Shown: positions 1-7,667 of the stretch, piece after piece | How the letters are laid out: the number at the start of each line of letters is the position of its first letter | How positions within the stretch are numbered: the first letter of the stretch is position 1 | DNA from: Porticoccaceae bacterium UBA1989 | GTDB taxonomy: Bacteria > Pseudomonadota > Gammaproteobacteria > Pseudomonadales > Porticoccaceae | Assembly: GCA_002335945.1 (NCBI GenBank) | Contig: DDDD01000095.1 | Coordinates: 1-25,158 of the forward strand | Reading direction: 5' to 3' | DNA length: 25,158 bases | Made by a program: the position numbers and the translations under genes | Notes under the pieces: generated by a model | Databases searched by the model: none | Seen by the model: the letters and a program-made list of their open reading frames with translations, nothing else | Told to the model about the DNA's origin: nothing

Positions 1-1420
1 CTTCGATCTGCGGCATGCCGCGCTGTGAGGGCGGAATGTCGGCCAGGTCAAAACGACCCAGTGACTTGTTACCTGTCGCCTGCTTGCGCTCACCCTGTAC
101 CACGTGAATGGTCACGGCAGTCTGGTTGTCTTCCGCAGTGGAGAAGATCTGCGATTTCTTGGTAGGAATCGTGGTGTTCTTCTCGATCACTGGAGTAGCT
201 ACGCCACCCATGGTCTCGATACCCAGGCTTAGAGGTGTTACGTCTAGAAGCAGTACATCTGTTACATCACCAGACAGTACAGCGCCCTGGAGTGCAGCAC
301 CAACGGCAACCGCTTCGTCTGGGTTAACATCCTTACGTGGCTCTTTGCCGAAGAATGCGGTTACTTTTTCCTGTACCAGTGGCATACGTGTCTGGCCACC
401 GACCAAGATAATCTCGTCGATCTCGGAAGTAGACTTGCCTGCGTCTTTTAGGGCAACTTTAAGCGGCGCTAATGAACGCTCAACCAGCTCTTCAACCAGT
501 GACTCTAGCTTGGCGCGAGTAAGCTTAACCACCAGGTGCTTCGGACCAGTGGCATCTGCTGTGATGTAAGGCAGGTTAACTTCGGTCTGTGAGCTTGAAG
601 ACAGTTCGATCTTGGCTTTCTCTGCGGCTTCTTTAAGACGCTGCATGGCCAGTGGATCACCGTGGATATCGATACCGCTGTCGGTTTTGAATTCAGCGGA
701 TAAATATTCGATTAAACGCATATCGAAGTCTTCACCACCGAGGAATGTGTCTCCGTTAGTGGCCAGCACTTCAAATTGCTTCTCGCCATCGACGTCTGCG
801 ATCTCAATAATCGAGATATCGAAGGTACCACCACCCAGATCGTAAACAGCAACAACGCTGTCTCCTGGGGTTTTATCGATACCGTAGGCCAATGCTGCTG
901 CCGTTGGCTCGTTAATGATGCGCTTAACATCGAGACCGGCAATACGACCAGCATCCTTAGTTGCCTGACGCTGTGAATCGTTGAAGTAGGCAGGAACAGT
1001 AATAACAGCTTCAGAAATAGTTTCGCCAAGGTAGTCTTCGGCGGTCTTTTTCATTTTCTTGAGTACTTCAGCAGAAACCTGCGGCGCTGCTTTGCTGTCG
1101 CCTTTGATCTCTACCCATGCATCACCGTTGTCGGCCTTAACAATTTTGTAGGGCACCATTTTGATGTCTTTTTGCACAACATCGTCTTCAAAACGACGAC
1201 CGATCAAACGCTTAACCGCGTAAACCGTGTTGTGTGGATTAGTGACTGCCTGACGCTTGGCTGATTGGCCAACTAAAATTTCGCCTTCTTCGGTATAAGC
1301 CACAACAGAAGGGGTAGTGCGTGCGCCTTCTGCGTTTTCAATTACTTTGGGCTTATCGCCTTCGAGTACGGCAACACATGAGTTGGTCGTTCCCAAATCA
1401 ATTCCGATAATTTTTCCCAT
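1..1420 (-). CDS. dnaK: Chaperone DnaK (Hsp70), C-terminal part beyond window
   Basis: ATP-driven Hsp70 chaperone of the cytoplasm that works with GrpE and DnaJ. I translated it by hand from the ATG at 1418-1420; it stays open for 473 codons and leaves the window at base 1, so the stop and roughly the last quarter are missing. Visible Hsp70 signatures are GIDLGTTNSCVAV at the N-terminus, VYDLGGGTFDISI in the middle of the nucleotide-binding domain and IILVGGQTRMP near its end, followed by the beta-sandwich substrate domain (LLLDVTPLSLGIET). The in-window end reads RGMPQIE, matching the position expected for E. coli DnaK near residue 475. A Shine-Dalgarno GGAGA lies at 1429-1433. grpE lies 128 bases upstream on the same strand, and a second heat-shock promoter sits in that gap. 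Identification is certain; only the C-terminal lid is unseen. Confidence 0.98.
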   Translation of the reverse strand, partial: MGKIIGIDLGTTNSCVAVLEGDKPKVIENAEGARTTPSVVAYTEEGEILVGQSAKRQAVTNPHNTVYAVKRLIGRRFEDDVVQKDIKMVPYKIVKADNGDAWVEIKGDSKAAPQVSAEVLKKMKKTAEDYLGETISEAVITVPAYFNDSQRQATKDAGRIAGLDVKRIINEPTAAALAYGIDKTPGDSVVAVYDLGGGTFDISIIEIADVDGEKQFEVLATNGDTFLGGEDFDMRLIEYLSAEFKTDSGIDIHGDPLAMQRLKEAAEKAKIELSSSSQTEVNLPYITADATGPKHLVVKLTRAKLESLVEELVERSLAPLKVALKDAGKSTSEIDEIILVGGQTRMPLVQEKVTAFFGKEPRKDVNPDEAVAVGAALQGAVLSGDVTDVLLLDVTPLSLGIETMGGVATPVIEKNTTIPTKKSQIFSTAEDNQTAVTIHVVQGERKQATGNKSLGRFDLADIPPSQRGMPQIE

Positions 1421-1492
1421 TAGATATTTCTCCGTTACTTGTCTTAAGTGCCTGTTTCCAGGGTTGTCTGTTTATTGTCTTGCTTGTTCTTT

Positions 1493-1520
1493 ATATGGAT
1501 GCTGTTTCCATAATTTCAAG
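1493..1520 (-). promoter_or_regulatory. Candidate sigma32 promoter for dnaK
   Basis: Reading the minus strand, a -35 element CTTGAAA lies at 1520-1514 and a -10 element ATCCATAT at 1500-1493, separated by 13 bases. The sigma32 consensus is about CTTGAAA - 13 to 15 - CCCCATnT, so the -35 is perfect and the -10 matches 6 of 8. It sits in the grpE-dnaK gap and would give dnaK extra heat-shock transcription independent of the grpE promoter. The call is by motif only. Confidence 0.55.
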
Positions 1521-1548
1521 GTTGCGGCGATTAATAAGCCACTTTTTA

Positions 1549-2151
1549 TTACGCTGGCTTTGATACAACGACCATTGCGGGCCTAAGCAGCCGACCATTT
1601 AAGGTATAACCCTTTTGAAATACGTCCATTACCGTGTTTGGCTCGAGATCTGGGTTTGGCACCATGCTAACGGCCTGATGAAACTCTGCATCGAAGGGCT
1701 GTCCAGCCGGATCAACGGCTTCCACCTTAAAACGCACCAGAACATCAACAAATGTTTTGAGGGTAAGCTCTATACCTTCGGCAACGGATTTTTGCGCCGG
1801 ATCTTCAACATCAATGGTAGCCAGTGCTCGTTCAAGGTTATCCACCACAGGCAAAAGCTCGGGGGCAAATTTGTCGAGGGCATATTTATGGGCATTCTCG
1901 ACATCGCGCTCGGCACGGCGACGAAGATTCTGCATTTCTGCCTGCACACGTAACACCTGATCATTAGCGCCGGCCACCTGCTGTTGCAGCTGCTCGGTTT
2001 CTGACTGCTCAGGCTCTTTGTCCAACGCGTCGAGTAACTCGGCCTCTATATCGGCGTTTACTTCTTCGAGCGTCGCTTTCTGCTCAGTTTCAGGAAGAAC
2101 CTGATCATCGTTTACGGCTGTTTTGTCGTCTTTGTTGGTTTCTTCGGACAC
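1549..2151 (-). CDS. grpE: Nucleotide exchange factor GrpE
   Basis: Homodimeric cytoplasmic co-chaperone that releases ADP from DnaK. It has 200 residues (E. coli 197). The first 50 or so residues are acidic and unstructured, followed by a long coiled-coil helix (LQQQVAGANDQVLRVQAEM, then NLRRRAERDVENAHKYA) and the C-terminal beta-wing domain with VEAVDPAGQPFDAEFHQAV and a final GRLLRPAMVVVSKP, which is the GrpE signature region. The start is a GTG at 2149-2151 with a good AAGGAG about 6 bases upstream; no better in-frame start exists. It is followed by dnaK, the usual heat-shock pair, and preceded by a sigma32-type promoter at 2217-2245. recN is divergent upstream. Confidence 0.98.
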   Translation of the reverse strand: MSEETNKDDKTAVNDDQVLPETEQKATLEEVNADIEAELLDALDKEPEQSETEQLQQQVAGANDQVLRVQAEMQNLRRRAERDVENAHKYALDKFAPELLPVVDNLERALATIDVEDPAQKSVAEGIELTLKTFVDVLVRFKVEAVDPAGQPFDAEFHQAVSMVPNPDLEPNTVMDVFQKGYTLNGRLLRPAMVVVSKPA

Positions 2152-2216
2152 GCCAACTCCTTGCTTGTTTATATGTGTGATTGATCCAATGGATCCCTAG
2201 AATTTCGCTAAGTCTA

Positions 2217-2245
2217 GATATGGGGGCAAACTATTAAGTTTCAAG
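2217..2245 (-). promoter_or_regulatory. Sigma32 heat-shock promoter of grpE
   Basis: On the minus strand CTTGAAA (2245-2239) is followed after exactly 13 bases by CCCCATATC (2225-2217). This is a full match to the sigma32 -35 consensus and to the CCCCATnT -10 consensus. Transcription would start near 2210, about 60 bases before the grpE GTG. Heat-shock control of grpE-dnaK is established in gammaproteobacteria, and the sequence here agrees with it very well. Confidence 0.9.
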
Positions 2246-2248
2246 CGA

Positions 2249-2277
2249 TTGCTTAACGGCAATCTGTTCTGTATAAA
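2249..2277 (+). promoter_or_regulatory. Candidate sigma70 promoter of recN
   Basis: TTGCTT (2249-2254) and TATAAA (2272-2277) are separated by 17 bases and lie about 30 bases before the recN GTG. The -10 is strong and the -35 weak. Its -35 element is only three bases from the -35 of the divergent grpE heat-shock promoter, so the two polymerases would compete for nearly the same site. Confidence 0.5.
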
Positions 2278-2284
2278 CATAAAT
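2269..2284 (+). promoter_or_regulatory. Possible LexA operator over the recN -10 box
   Basis: The 16 bases CTGTATAAACATAAAT match the gammaproteobacterial LexA box (CTG-TATATATATA-CAG) at 12 of 16 positions. The left half-site is perfect and the right half-site is poor. It overlaps the candidate recN -10 element, where a repressor would act. recN is an SOS gene in E. coli, which makes the site plausible, but the missing CAG half keeps confidence low. Confidence 0.4.
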
Positions 2285-2306
2285 CAAAGTCTATTGGTTT
2301 AAATCC

Positions 2307-3983
2307 GTGCTGCTATCGATCAATATTAACAATTACACCCTGGTGGAAACCCTGGAGATTGAATTTTCCAGCGGCACTACTGCCATAACAGGGGAAACCG
2401 GCGCCGGTAAATCACTGGTTCTGGATGCATTGGGCATGGCTCTGGGTGACCGGGCCGATACAGGAACTATTCGTCACGGTAAAGACCGTGCAGAAATTAC
2501 CGCGACCTTTGATATTAAAGGCCTTGAAGAAGCCAACGAATGGCTTGAGAGCAACGATTACAGTGCCGACGATCAATGCATACTGCGCCGCCTTTATACG
2601 ATAGAAGGCCGCTCGCGAGGCTATATTAACGGCCAAAGCTGCACCATGCAGCAGCTCCAACAGCTCGGCGAAATGCTCACCGATATTCACAGTCAACACG
2701 AACACCAGTCTCTATTGCGCCGCGAGACTCATCGCAAATTATTAGACGACTATGCCGACACCACTGATCTAGCCGTAGAAGTAAGCACTTGCTACCGACA
2801 GTGGCACAGTGCCCACAAAAAGCTCAGCAGCCTTATGGAACGGTCGGATGAGCTTATTGCCCGCAAAGACTTATTGAGCTTTCAGGTGAATGAACTACAG
2901 CAGCTCGACCTCGCCCCTACCTCCCTCGCCAAGCTTGAGCTAGAACAGCAAACCCTGGCGAATGCCGACCAGATTCTTGTGGAGAGCCAAAGTGTTCTGG
3001 CGATCTGTGATCAAACTGAAGGCTTTAATGTGCGTGACGGCCTAAACCGCGCCCTGTCGACACTGGCCGGCTTAAAGCATAAGCCAGAGGCTCTAAGCAA
3101 CGCTGAGGAACTACTGCAAAGTGGCCTTATTCAGATTGAAGAAGCCACCAGTGAAATTGAAAGCTATGTGGATCGCTTCGAAGCGGACCCACAGCGTTTG
3201 CAGCTAGTTGAAGAGCAGCTGGCGGTTATTTTCCAGCTGGCCCGTAAACACCGGGTAAACGCTGAGCAGCTCGCGGAAACATTAACGCTCCTCGAGCAGG
3301 AACTGCAAAGTCTGCAAGATGGTGGCGAGAGCATTGATGCCCTGCAACAGCAACTCGATGCGTTGGCCACTGCCTATGAAGCCTCAGCGAAGAAGCTTAG
3401 CGCTATTCGTGAAAAGGCCTCGAAGACCATGGCCTCAGAAATTAATCAGCAGCTCCAGAAACTCAGCATGGAAGGCGCCGAGTTATTGGTTCAGCTTACC
3501 GCCCTTAATGAAGGTGAATACCGCGCCAGTGGTTTTGAAGAGGTGGAGTTTGTTATTGCCACCAACCCAGGGCAGCCCCATAAGCCTCTGGCAAAAATTG
3601 CCTCTGGTGGCGAGCTTTCTCGTGTAAGCCTTGCCATTCAAGTAGTGGCTGCAGCCCATTCTAAAATCCCGACATTGGTCTTTGATGAGGTCGATGTGGG
3701 TATCGGTGGCAGTACGGCGGATATTGTTGGCCAGCTGCTCAAAACCCTGGGTGATCGCGGCCAGGTTATCAGCGTGACGCACCAGCCTCAGGTGGCTGCC
3801 CATGCGCACCATCATTATCGAGCCAGTAAGGTTGTAGATACCCAGAGTGCCGCGTCGCTTATGACGCCACTTAGCAGGCAAGAACGTATTGAGGAGCTGG
3901 CGCGCATGTTGGGTGGGGCGACTGTTACTGAGCAGACGCTTTCTCATGCCACCGAGTTACTTAGCTTAGCTGTCGCTGAGTAA
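2307..3983 (+). CDS. recN: DNA repair ATPase RecN
   Basis: SMC-like cytoplasmic ATPase acting in double-strand-break repair and chromosome cohesion after damage. It has 558 residues (E. coli 553). The N-terminal head has the Walker A motif GETGAGKS at residues 29-36, followed by IHSQHEHQSL, typical of RecN. Residues about 150-400 are rich in Leu, Gln and Glu and form the long coiled coil. The C-terminal head has the ABC signature SGGELS at 433-438, Walker B LVFDEVD ending about 463, and the switch histidine in VTHQPQ at 490-495. The start is a GTG at 2307 (MLLSININNYTLVETLEIEF), which aligns with the usual N-terminus; no strong Shine-Dalgarno is visible, so the start is the softest part of the call. 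It is divergent from grpE and followed after 73 bases by a DUF4399 gene. Confidence 0.97.
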   Translation: MLLSININNYTLVETLEIEFSSGTTAITGETGAGKSLVLDALGMALGDRADTGTIRHGKDRAEITATFDIKGLEEANEWLESNDYSADDQCILRRLYTIEGRSRGYINGQSCTMQQLQQLGEMLTDIHSQHEHQSLLRRETHRKLLDDYADTTDLAVEVSTCYRQWHSAHKKLSSLMERSDELIARKDLLSFQVNELQQLDLAPTSLAKLELEQQTLANADQILVESQSVLAICDQTEGFNVRDGLNRALSTLAGLKHKPEALSNAEELLQSGLIQIEEATSEIESYVDRFEADPQRLQLVEEQLAVIFQLARKHRVNAEQLAETLTLLEQELQSLQDGGESIDALQQQLDALATAYEASAKKLSAIREKASKTMASEINQQLQKLSMEGAELLVQLTALNEGEYRASGFEEVEFVIATNPGQPHKPLAKIASGGELSRVSLAIQVVAAAHSKIPTLVFDEVDVGIGGSTADIVGQLLKTLGDRGQVISVTHQPQVAAHAHHHYRASKVVDTQSAASLMTPLSRQERIEELARMLGGATVTEQTLSHATELLSLAVAE

Positions 3984-4056
3984 AAATCCTAAGCCATAAG
4001 CTTTAGGCCGAACCAAACATTTAATCCAACGCTATCAAGCAAGAGAAAATAATCCC

Positions 4057-4461
4057 ATGATCAAAATCTGCCTACTATTACTGACACTAAGTTCATTTGG
4101 CGTCATAGCAGCTGAAACTACTTCTGCCAACGTCTATATTATTAGCCCCCTCAACGGTGCGGAACTGAGTAGTCCAGTCACAGTACGTTTCGGTTTGTCA
4201 GGTATGGGCGTTGCACCTGCCGGTGTCGATAAACCCAATACTGGGCACCATCATTTGTTGATTGATGTCGATACCCTGCCTGATTTGACAATGCCTGTGC
4301 CAGCCAGCGCCAATCATGTTCATTTTGGTGGCGGTCAAACTGAGGTGATGTTGAATCTAGAGCCAGGCGAGCACAGCCTACAATTATTGATGGGTGACAA
4401 ATATCACATTCCCCATAAACCAGTGGTTCTGTCAGAAAAAATTATTATTCAGGTGAAATAG
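4057..4461 (+). CDS. Exported DUF4399 protein
   Basis: Small periplasmic or surface protein of unknown function. It has 134 residues. The first 19 residues are a clear signal peptide (basic start MIK, a Leu/Ile core, cleavage near IAA-ET). The mature part matches what I know of DUF4399: a beta-rich domain beginning VYIISPLNGAELSSPVTVRF, a histidine cluster GHHHLLID, then ANHVHFGGGQTE, and a final LMGDKYHIPH. The conserved histidines could bind metal, but this is not established. It lies 73 bases after recN on the same strand and may be read from the recN promoter; no strong terminator separates them. The downstream gene is convergent. Family assignment is from memory of its motifs. Confidence 0.85.
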   Translation: MIKICLLLLTLSSFGVIAAETTSANVYIISPLNGAELSSPVTVRFGLSGMGVAPAGVDKPNTGHHHLLIDVDTLPDLTMPVPASANHVHFGGGQTEVMLNLEPGEHSLQLLMGDKYHIPHKPVVLSEKIIIQVK

Positions 4462-4685
4462 TTGCTTAGTCTGAGGGGGCTTTCGCTGACGCTACCCCTC
4501 CCCATAATCATCTAGATATATTAGTGCTAACCTAAGAAACTTGGACAGAGGAGCACTGATACAATTCCAGCAGCGGTTTTTTTCGATTGGAACACATTCC
4601 GCGAACAGCCAAATGGCTTAAGCACCGCTCAACATCTCTCTACGAAAGTAATTCGGAACGGTCTCAACCTGATTTATCCATAATC

Positions 4686-5738
4686 TCATGGCTTTTTAAT
4701 ACTGCCCCCCCTCTTTTCTTCTCGCCGCCGCCACAAACGCTTCGCTTCCTTTTGCATATCTATGGCCTCATCTTTCTCGTCAACAATCTCAAGGCCAATT
4801 AATGTTTCTAAAACATCCTCTAAAGTGACAATACCTTCAACACCACCGTATTCATCAACAACTAGCATCATGTGCACTCTTAACGTTAACAGCTCATTGA
4901 GTACATGCGCTAAGGAGGTCGATTCCAATGTTGCAGTAATAGCATGTTGATAATTGCTTAACGTATTAGCACTATTGCCTCTAGCTTGAGCTAATAGAAG
5001 ATCACTTCGAAAAACAAAGCCTGTAATATTCTCTGAGTCGTTTTTATATATAGGTATACGAGAGAAAGTCCTCTGCTCATACTTGTGGAAAAATTCTTCG
5101 ACAGTCACCGTTTCCGGGAGGGAAAAAACAACCGTTCTAGGAGTCATTGCTACAGAAACATGCGTCTCTCGCAACCGAAGTAAATTTGTTAAAATCTTGG
5201 ACTCCTGCTCCGCAATTTGCCCCTCCTGATAACTCAAATCAGCGAGCGCAACAAACTCCTCACGGCTAAAACCACTAAGTGTTACTCCATGGGTTAAATT
5301 TCCCGTTAATTTTTCTGCCAGCTTCACAAAGGGGTATAGAATAATAATCAAATATTTTAGAACAAATCCAGTCACTGAAGACAGCTCTCGCCAGTAATGG
5401 GCGCCAAGGGTTTTGGGAATAATTTCAGAGAATACCAAAATCAATAAAGTTAATATGGCAGAAATGACGCCAACATAAGCATTACCAAAAACCTGCGCCG
5501 CCTGAGCACCAGCCCCTGCAGCACCTACAGTATGAGCAATGGTATTTAGGGTGAGGATGGCCGCCAGGGGTTTGTTGACATCATTTTTCAAGGACCGTAA
5601 TAGAGGCCCTGAAGGTTTTTCCTGCTTTTCCAATAAGGCAATATGTGCACTAGTAATACTTAATAATACGGCCTCAGCAACAGAACACAAAAATGAAAAC
5701 CCGAGAGCGACTAGTACGTAAGTAACTAATAGAACCAT
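4686..5738 (-). CDS. CNNM (DUF21) membrane protein with CBS domains
   Basis: Inner-membrane protein of the CNNM/CorC family, whose members move or regulate Mg2+ (Na+-coupled export in characterised cases). From the ATG chosen here it has about 350 residues. The first 130 or so residues form the CNNM membrane domain, with hydrophobic segments at the start (LLVTYVLVALGFSFLCSV), around the glycine/alanine-rich TLNTIAHTVGAAGAGAQAA stretch, then ISAILTLLILVFSEIIPKT and a reentrant-like FVLKYLIIILYPFVKLAEKL. A CBS pair follows, containing VAMTPRTVVFSLPETVTVEE, RIPIYKNDSENITGFVF and VVDEYGGVEGIVTLEDVLE. The chain ends soon after the second CBS, so the C-terminal CorC_HlyC domain of longer relatives is absent, as in a known shorter subfamily. 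An in-frame TTG at 5762 would add eight residues but has no ribosome-binding site. Substrate is not provable here. Confidence 0.88.
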   Translation of the reverse strand: MVLLVTYVLVALGFSFLCSVAEAVLLSITSAHIALLEKQEKPSGPLLRSLKNDVNKPLAAILTLNTIAHTVGAAGAGAQAAQVFGNAYVGVISAILTLLILVFSEIIPKTLGAHYWRELSSVTGFVLKYLIIILYPFVKLAEKLTGNLTHGVTLSGFSREEFVALADLSYQEGQIAEQESKILTNLLRLRETHVSVAMTPRTVVFSLPETVTVEEFFHKYEQRTFSRIPIYKNDSENITGFVFRSDLLLAQARGNSANTLSNYQHAITATLESTSLAHVLNELLTLRVHMMLVVDEYGGVEGIVTLEDVLETLIGLEIVDEKDEAIDMQKEAKRLWRRREEKRGGSIKKP

Positions 5739-5762
5739 ATAGATAGACTCACTATTTATCAA

Positions 5763-6117
5763 ATTATCAATTAAAACAGTATATTTTATTAGATAATTCG
5801 CTAGCGGAAGATAGGAATTTCAAAGCTACTATTATTCCAGATAGTACTCATAAAGATAGACACAGACCAGCCATTTTTCCACACAAAATTTAACGAGCGT
5901 CACTGTGACATTTAGGGCCGGACTCGAATGTAAAATGATAATACGTCGATTGCCGCAAGATTCAAAAGACAACCTATAAGGAAATTCTAGTCTGACCCTA
6001 ATTTATTACTAATTTATTTCAAGACAATTAGCCTCCGACAATCACGAGGCGATTCAGTAAAAGAGAATTTATTGTATCTCCAAGCTTCATGCTAGCATAT
6101 ATTTACAGTTCAAATTA
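5763..6117. other. AT-rich intergenic region, no gene seen
   Basis: This stretch lies between two divergent genes. It is AT-rich and has no plausible coding frame. It must hold the promoters of both neighbours, but I find no pair of boxes with good spacing; the best hint is TTGTAT at 6072-6077 with TATATT at 6098-6103, whose 20-base spacer is too long. A short palindrome GTCACTGTGAC lies near 5900. The piece GTCTGACCCTAATTTAT near 5990 resembles sequences I associate with REP-type transposase flanks, but this is only an impression. Confidence 0.5.
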
Positions 6118-6942
6118 GTGGCATGGAAGTCAATACCAATGGATAATTTTTTTAAATATTATGACGTAGAGCCTGATGCAAAACGCGCAGCCTGGGTTGT
6201 TGAACGATGTAATGGCCCCAAGCATACACTGCATACAATTGTGCCATCAGGATTTGCAAGCTACGTGCGCATTTGCCACCCTGGTTGGTCTTTTGATGCC
6301 CTAGACCCAAATGATGAAGAAGCCTGGGCGGCGCTTCGCGCTGGGTGGGTTGATGCGGAAAAGTTGACTCCTGTTCGATGGGATGACGTCGAAACCGCCA
6401 ACAACCGACGCCCCCACCGGCTGATGCAATTTCTTCAAACCTTTCCATTGATTACCCAAGAACCTGGTACGGCGGGCATCGATGGGCCCTTAGAGGGTGA
6501 ATTAACCGTAGATATGATGGAGAGCCTGTTTGCGATCCTTGCTGAAATAGGTGGCCCTAATCAGGAAGTCTTGTGTGGTATCTGGGAAGGGTTCAATCTT
6601 CCTATATACCACCAGGCAAGAGCAAAGTTTGAAAGTTACACCGGGCAACAAAGCTATTTACTCTTCAGTTCTACATTATCTAGGCTTAGAGACTGCTGGC
6701 TGGCAGCCTATGAACACGCAGTTAATCGTCACGGTATTGAAGTAGCTGGCCTAGTTCCCAATGCGATATGGCCAACTACCTGTGATTGGTTCCTGGCCAG
6801 CCCCTACAGCAAGCCATCATCCTACTTTGGTGGATCAACAACCCTTGTTAATAAAGTATTGCATGCTGGGGTTCTCGAAACCTATAAGGCCTTGCCTGGT
6901 GACGATATTTGGACAGACAATAGGAGCAAGGCCGTTCTTTAA
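6118..6942 (+). CDS. Conserved hypothetical protein, function unknown
   Basis: A 274-residue soluble protein without signal peptide or membrane segment. I do not know its function. Its pattern resembles a family of uncharacterised proteins I recall mainly from actinobacteria: an early WVVERCNGPKH stretch, then VPSGFASYVRICHPGW, a tryptophan-rich middle with LCGIWEGFNLP, a segment YLLFSSTLSRLRDC, and a C-terminal PNAIWPTTCDWFLAS followed by SSYFGGSTTLVNKVLHAG. The recall is unverified. The GTG at 6118 has no Shine-Dalgarno; an ATG at 6139 (MDNFFKYYDVEP) has GGAAG ten bases upstream and may be the true start, giving 267 residues. It stands alone in the accessory block, divergent from the CNNM gene and convergent with a broken secreted-protein gene, so context does not suggest a role. 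Confidence 0.8.
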   Translation: MAWKSIPMDNFFKYYDVEPDAKRAAWVVERCNGPKHTLHTIVPSGFASYVRICHPGWSFDALDPNDEEAWAALRAGWVDAEKLTPVRWDDVETANNRRPHRLMQFLQTFPLITQEPGTAGIDGPLEGELTVDMMESLFAILAEIGGPNQEVLCGIWEGFNLPIYHQARAKFESYTGQQSYLLFSSTLSRLRDCWLAAYEHAVNRHGIEVAGLVPNAIWPTTCDWFLASPYSKPSSYFGGSTTLVNKVLHAGVLETYKALPGDDIWTDNRSKAVL

Positions 6943-6956
6943 GGCAGTCTGACTCG

Positions 6957-7154
6957 TTAGCAATTACTTACAACCGCTGTTGCCGGATTTGGAATGGTTA
7001 TCGGTTGAGGGCCCGTGTATATCCAACCAGGAGGAGGAATTACATACACCACATTAAGGTGCGAGTAACTCCCATTGATGCAGCTAGGATGAAAGATTTG
7101 TGCACTACTTGCATTCCAGCTTTCACTTAAACCATTTCTTGTATGCACAGCTGT
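6957..7154 (-). pseudogene. C-terminal remainder of secreted protein, cut off by in-frame amber
   Basis: This open segment continues the reading frame of the gene at 7155-7667 directly after its TAG stop: the codons run CTT, TAG, ACA, GCT, GTG, CAT. It encodes about 65 residues ending in a cysteine, containing TRNGLSESWNASSAQIF, PSCINGSYSH and VIPPPGWIYTGPQP. It carries two cysteines, which together with the two in the upstream part would make two disulfide pairs. No ribosome-binding site precedes the GTG at 7148. I infer one ancestral protein of about 236 residues, most simply split by a CAG-to-TAG change. Independent translation, amber readthrough or a sequencing error are alternatives. Confidence 0.6.
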
Positions 7155-7667
7155 CTAAAGGTCAATCATTGGAGGAAATCCAAATCCTATAACTCTAAGC
7201 AGAACCTGCGTTAGATCCCAGCCTATCGTGGGTGGCGGTGTGCCAAAAACATGAATGTAATTACAGCTGCCTGAAGACTTTGCTTTAACAACAGTAGAAC
7301 CCCCTGGCCCAGAACCAGCGTGCGGATTGTGGACACTAATACTGCAACTTATGTTCCCTCCAGAGGGAACTGCTGCAGCACTTTTATTGGTACCTGATTT
7401 GGAGTCTATGGGCACAAGGCTAATGGGAAATAAAATCTCCTGCTGCTGAGTTTTGTCATGCAAAGTCCCAGCAGCTTCCCGACGAAAGTATTCCTCCTTT
7501 GCCAATCTACCCGCTATTTCAGCTTTTTCAACAGCACTCAAATAGTGCACCCACTGGACAGACGGTTGCTGCACCCCGCCTACATCAGTTTTTTCTAATG
7601 CCATCACCTGCGTGGAGAAAAGCACTGAAACTACAACCGAAAATATCTTCTTCATATATAAATTCAT
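7155..7667 (-). CDS. Secreted protein of unknown function, probably truncated by an amber codon
   Basis: A 170-residue exported protein that I do not recognise. Residues 1-23 are a signal peptide (two lysines, the core IFSVVVSVLF, cleavage after VMA). Residues about 30-65 are helical and charged (YLSAVEKAEIAGRLAKEEYF). The C-terminal half is rich in Gly, Ser and Pro with two cysteines (NISCSISVHN and SGSCNYIHVFGTPPP). The ATG at 7667 is preceded closely by AAAGGA, a fair ribosome-binding site; an internal ATG at 7655 would also keep the signal peptide. The stop is a TAG at 7157-7155, and the frame continues open for another 65 residues with protein-like sequence. It is probably a recently broken gene in the accessory block. 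Base composition is more AT-rich than the flanking core genes. Confidence 0.65.
   Translation of the reverse strand: MNLYMKKIFSVVVSVLFSTQVMALEKTDVGGVQQPSVQWVHYLSAVEKAEIAGRLAKEEYFRREAAGTLHDKTQQQEILFPISLVPIDSKSGTNKSAAAVPSGGNISCSISVHNPHAGSGPGGSTVVKAKSSGSCNYIHVFGTPPPTIGWDLTQVLLRVIGFGFPPMIDL

Noticed and set aside
108..569. 153-residue plus-strand open frame
   Set aside because: It lies fully opposite dnaK, whose minus-strand frame shows unbroken Hsp70 motifs; the plus-strand frame is Ser/Thr-rich shadow sequence.
4473..4500. GAGGGG / CCCCTC inverted repeat after the DUF4399 gene
   Set aside because: Six-base stem with a 16-base loop and no T-run on either strand; not a credible terminator.
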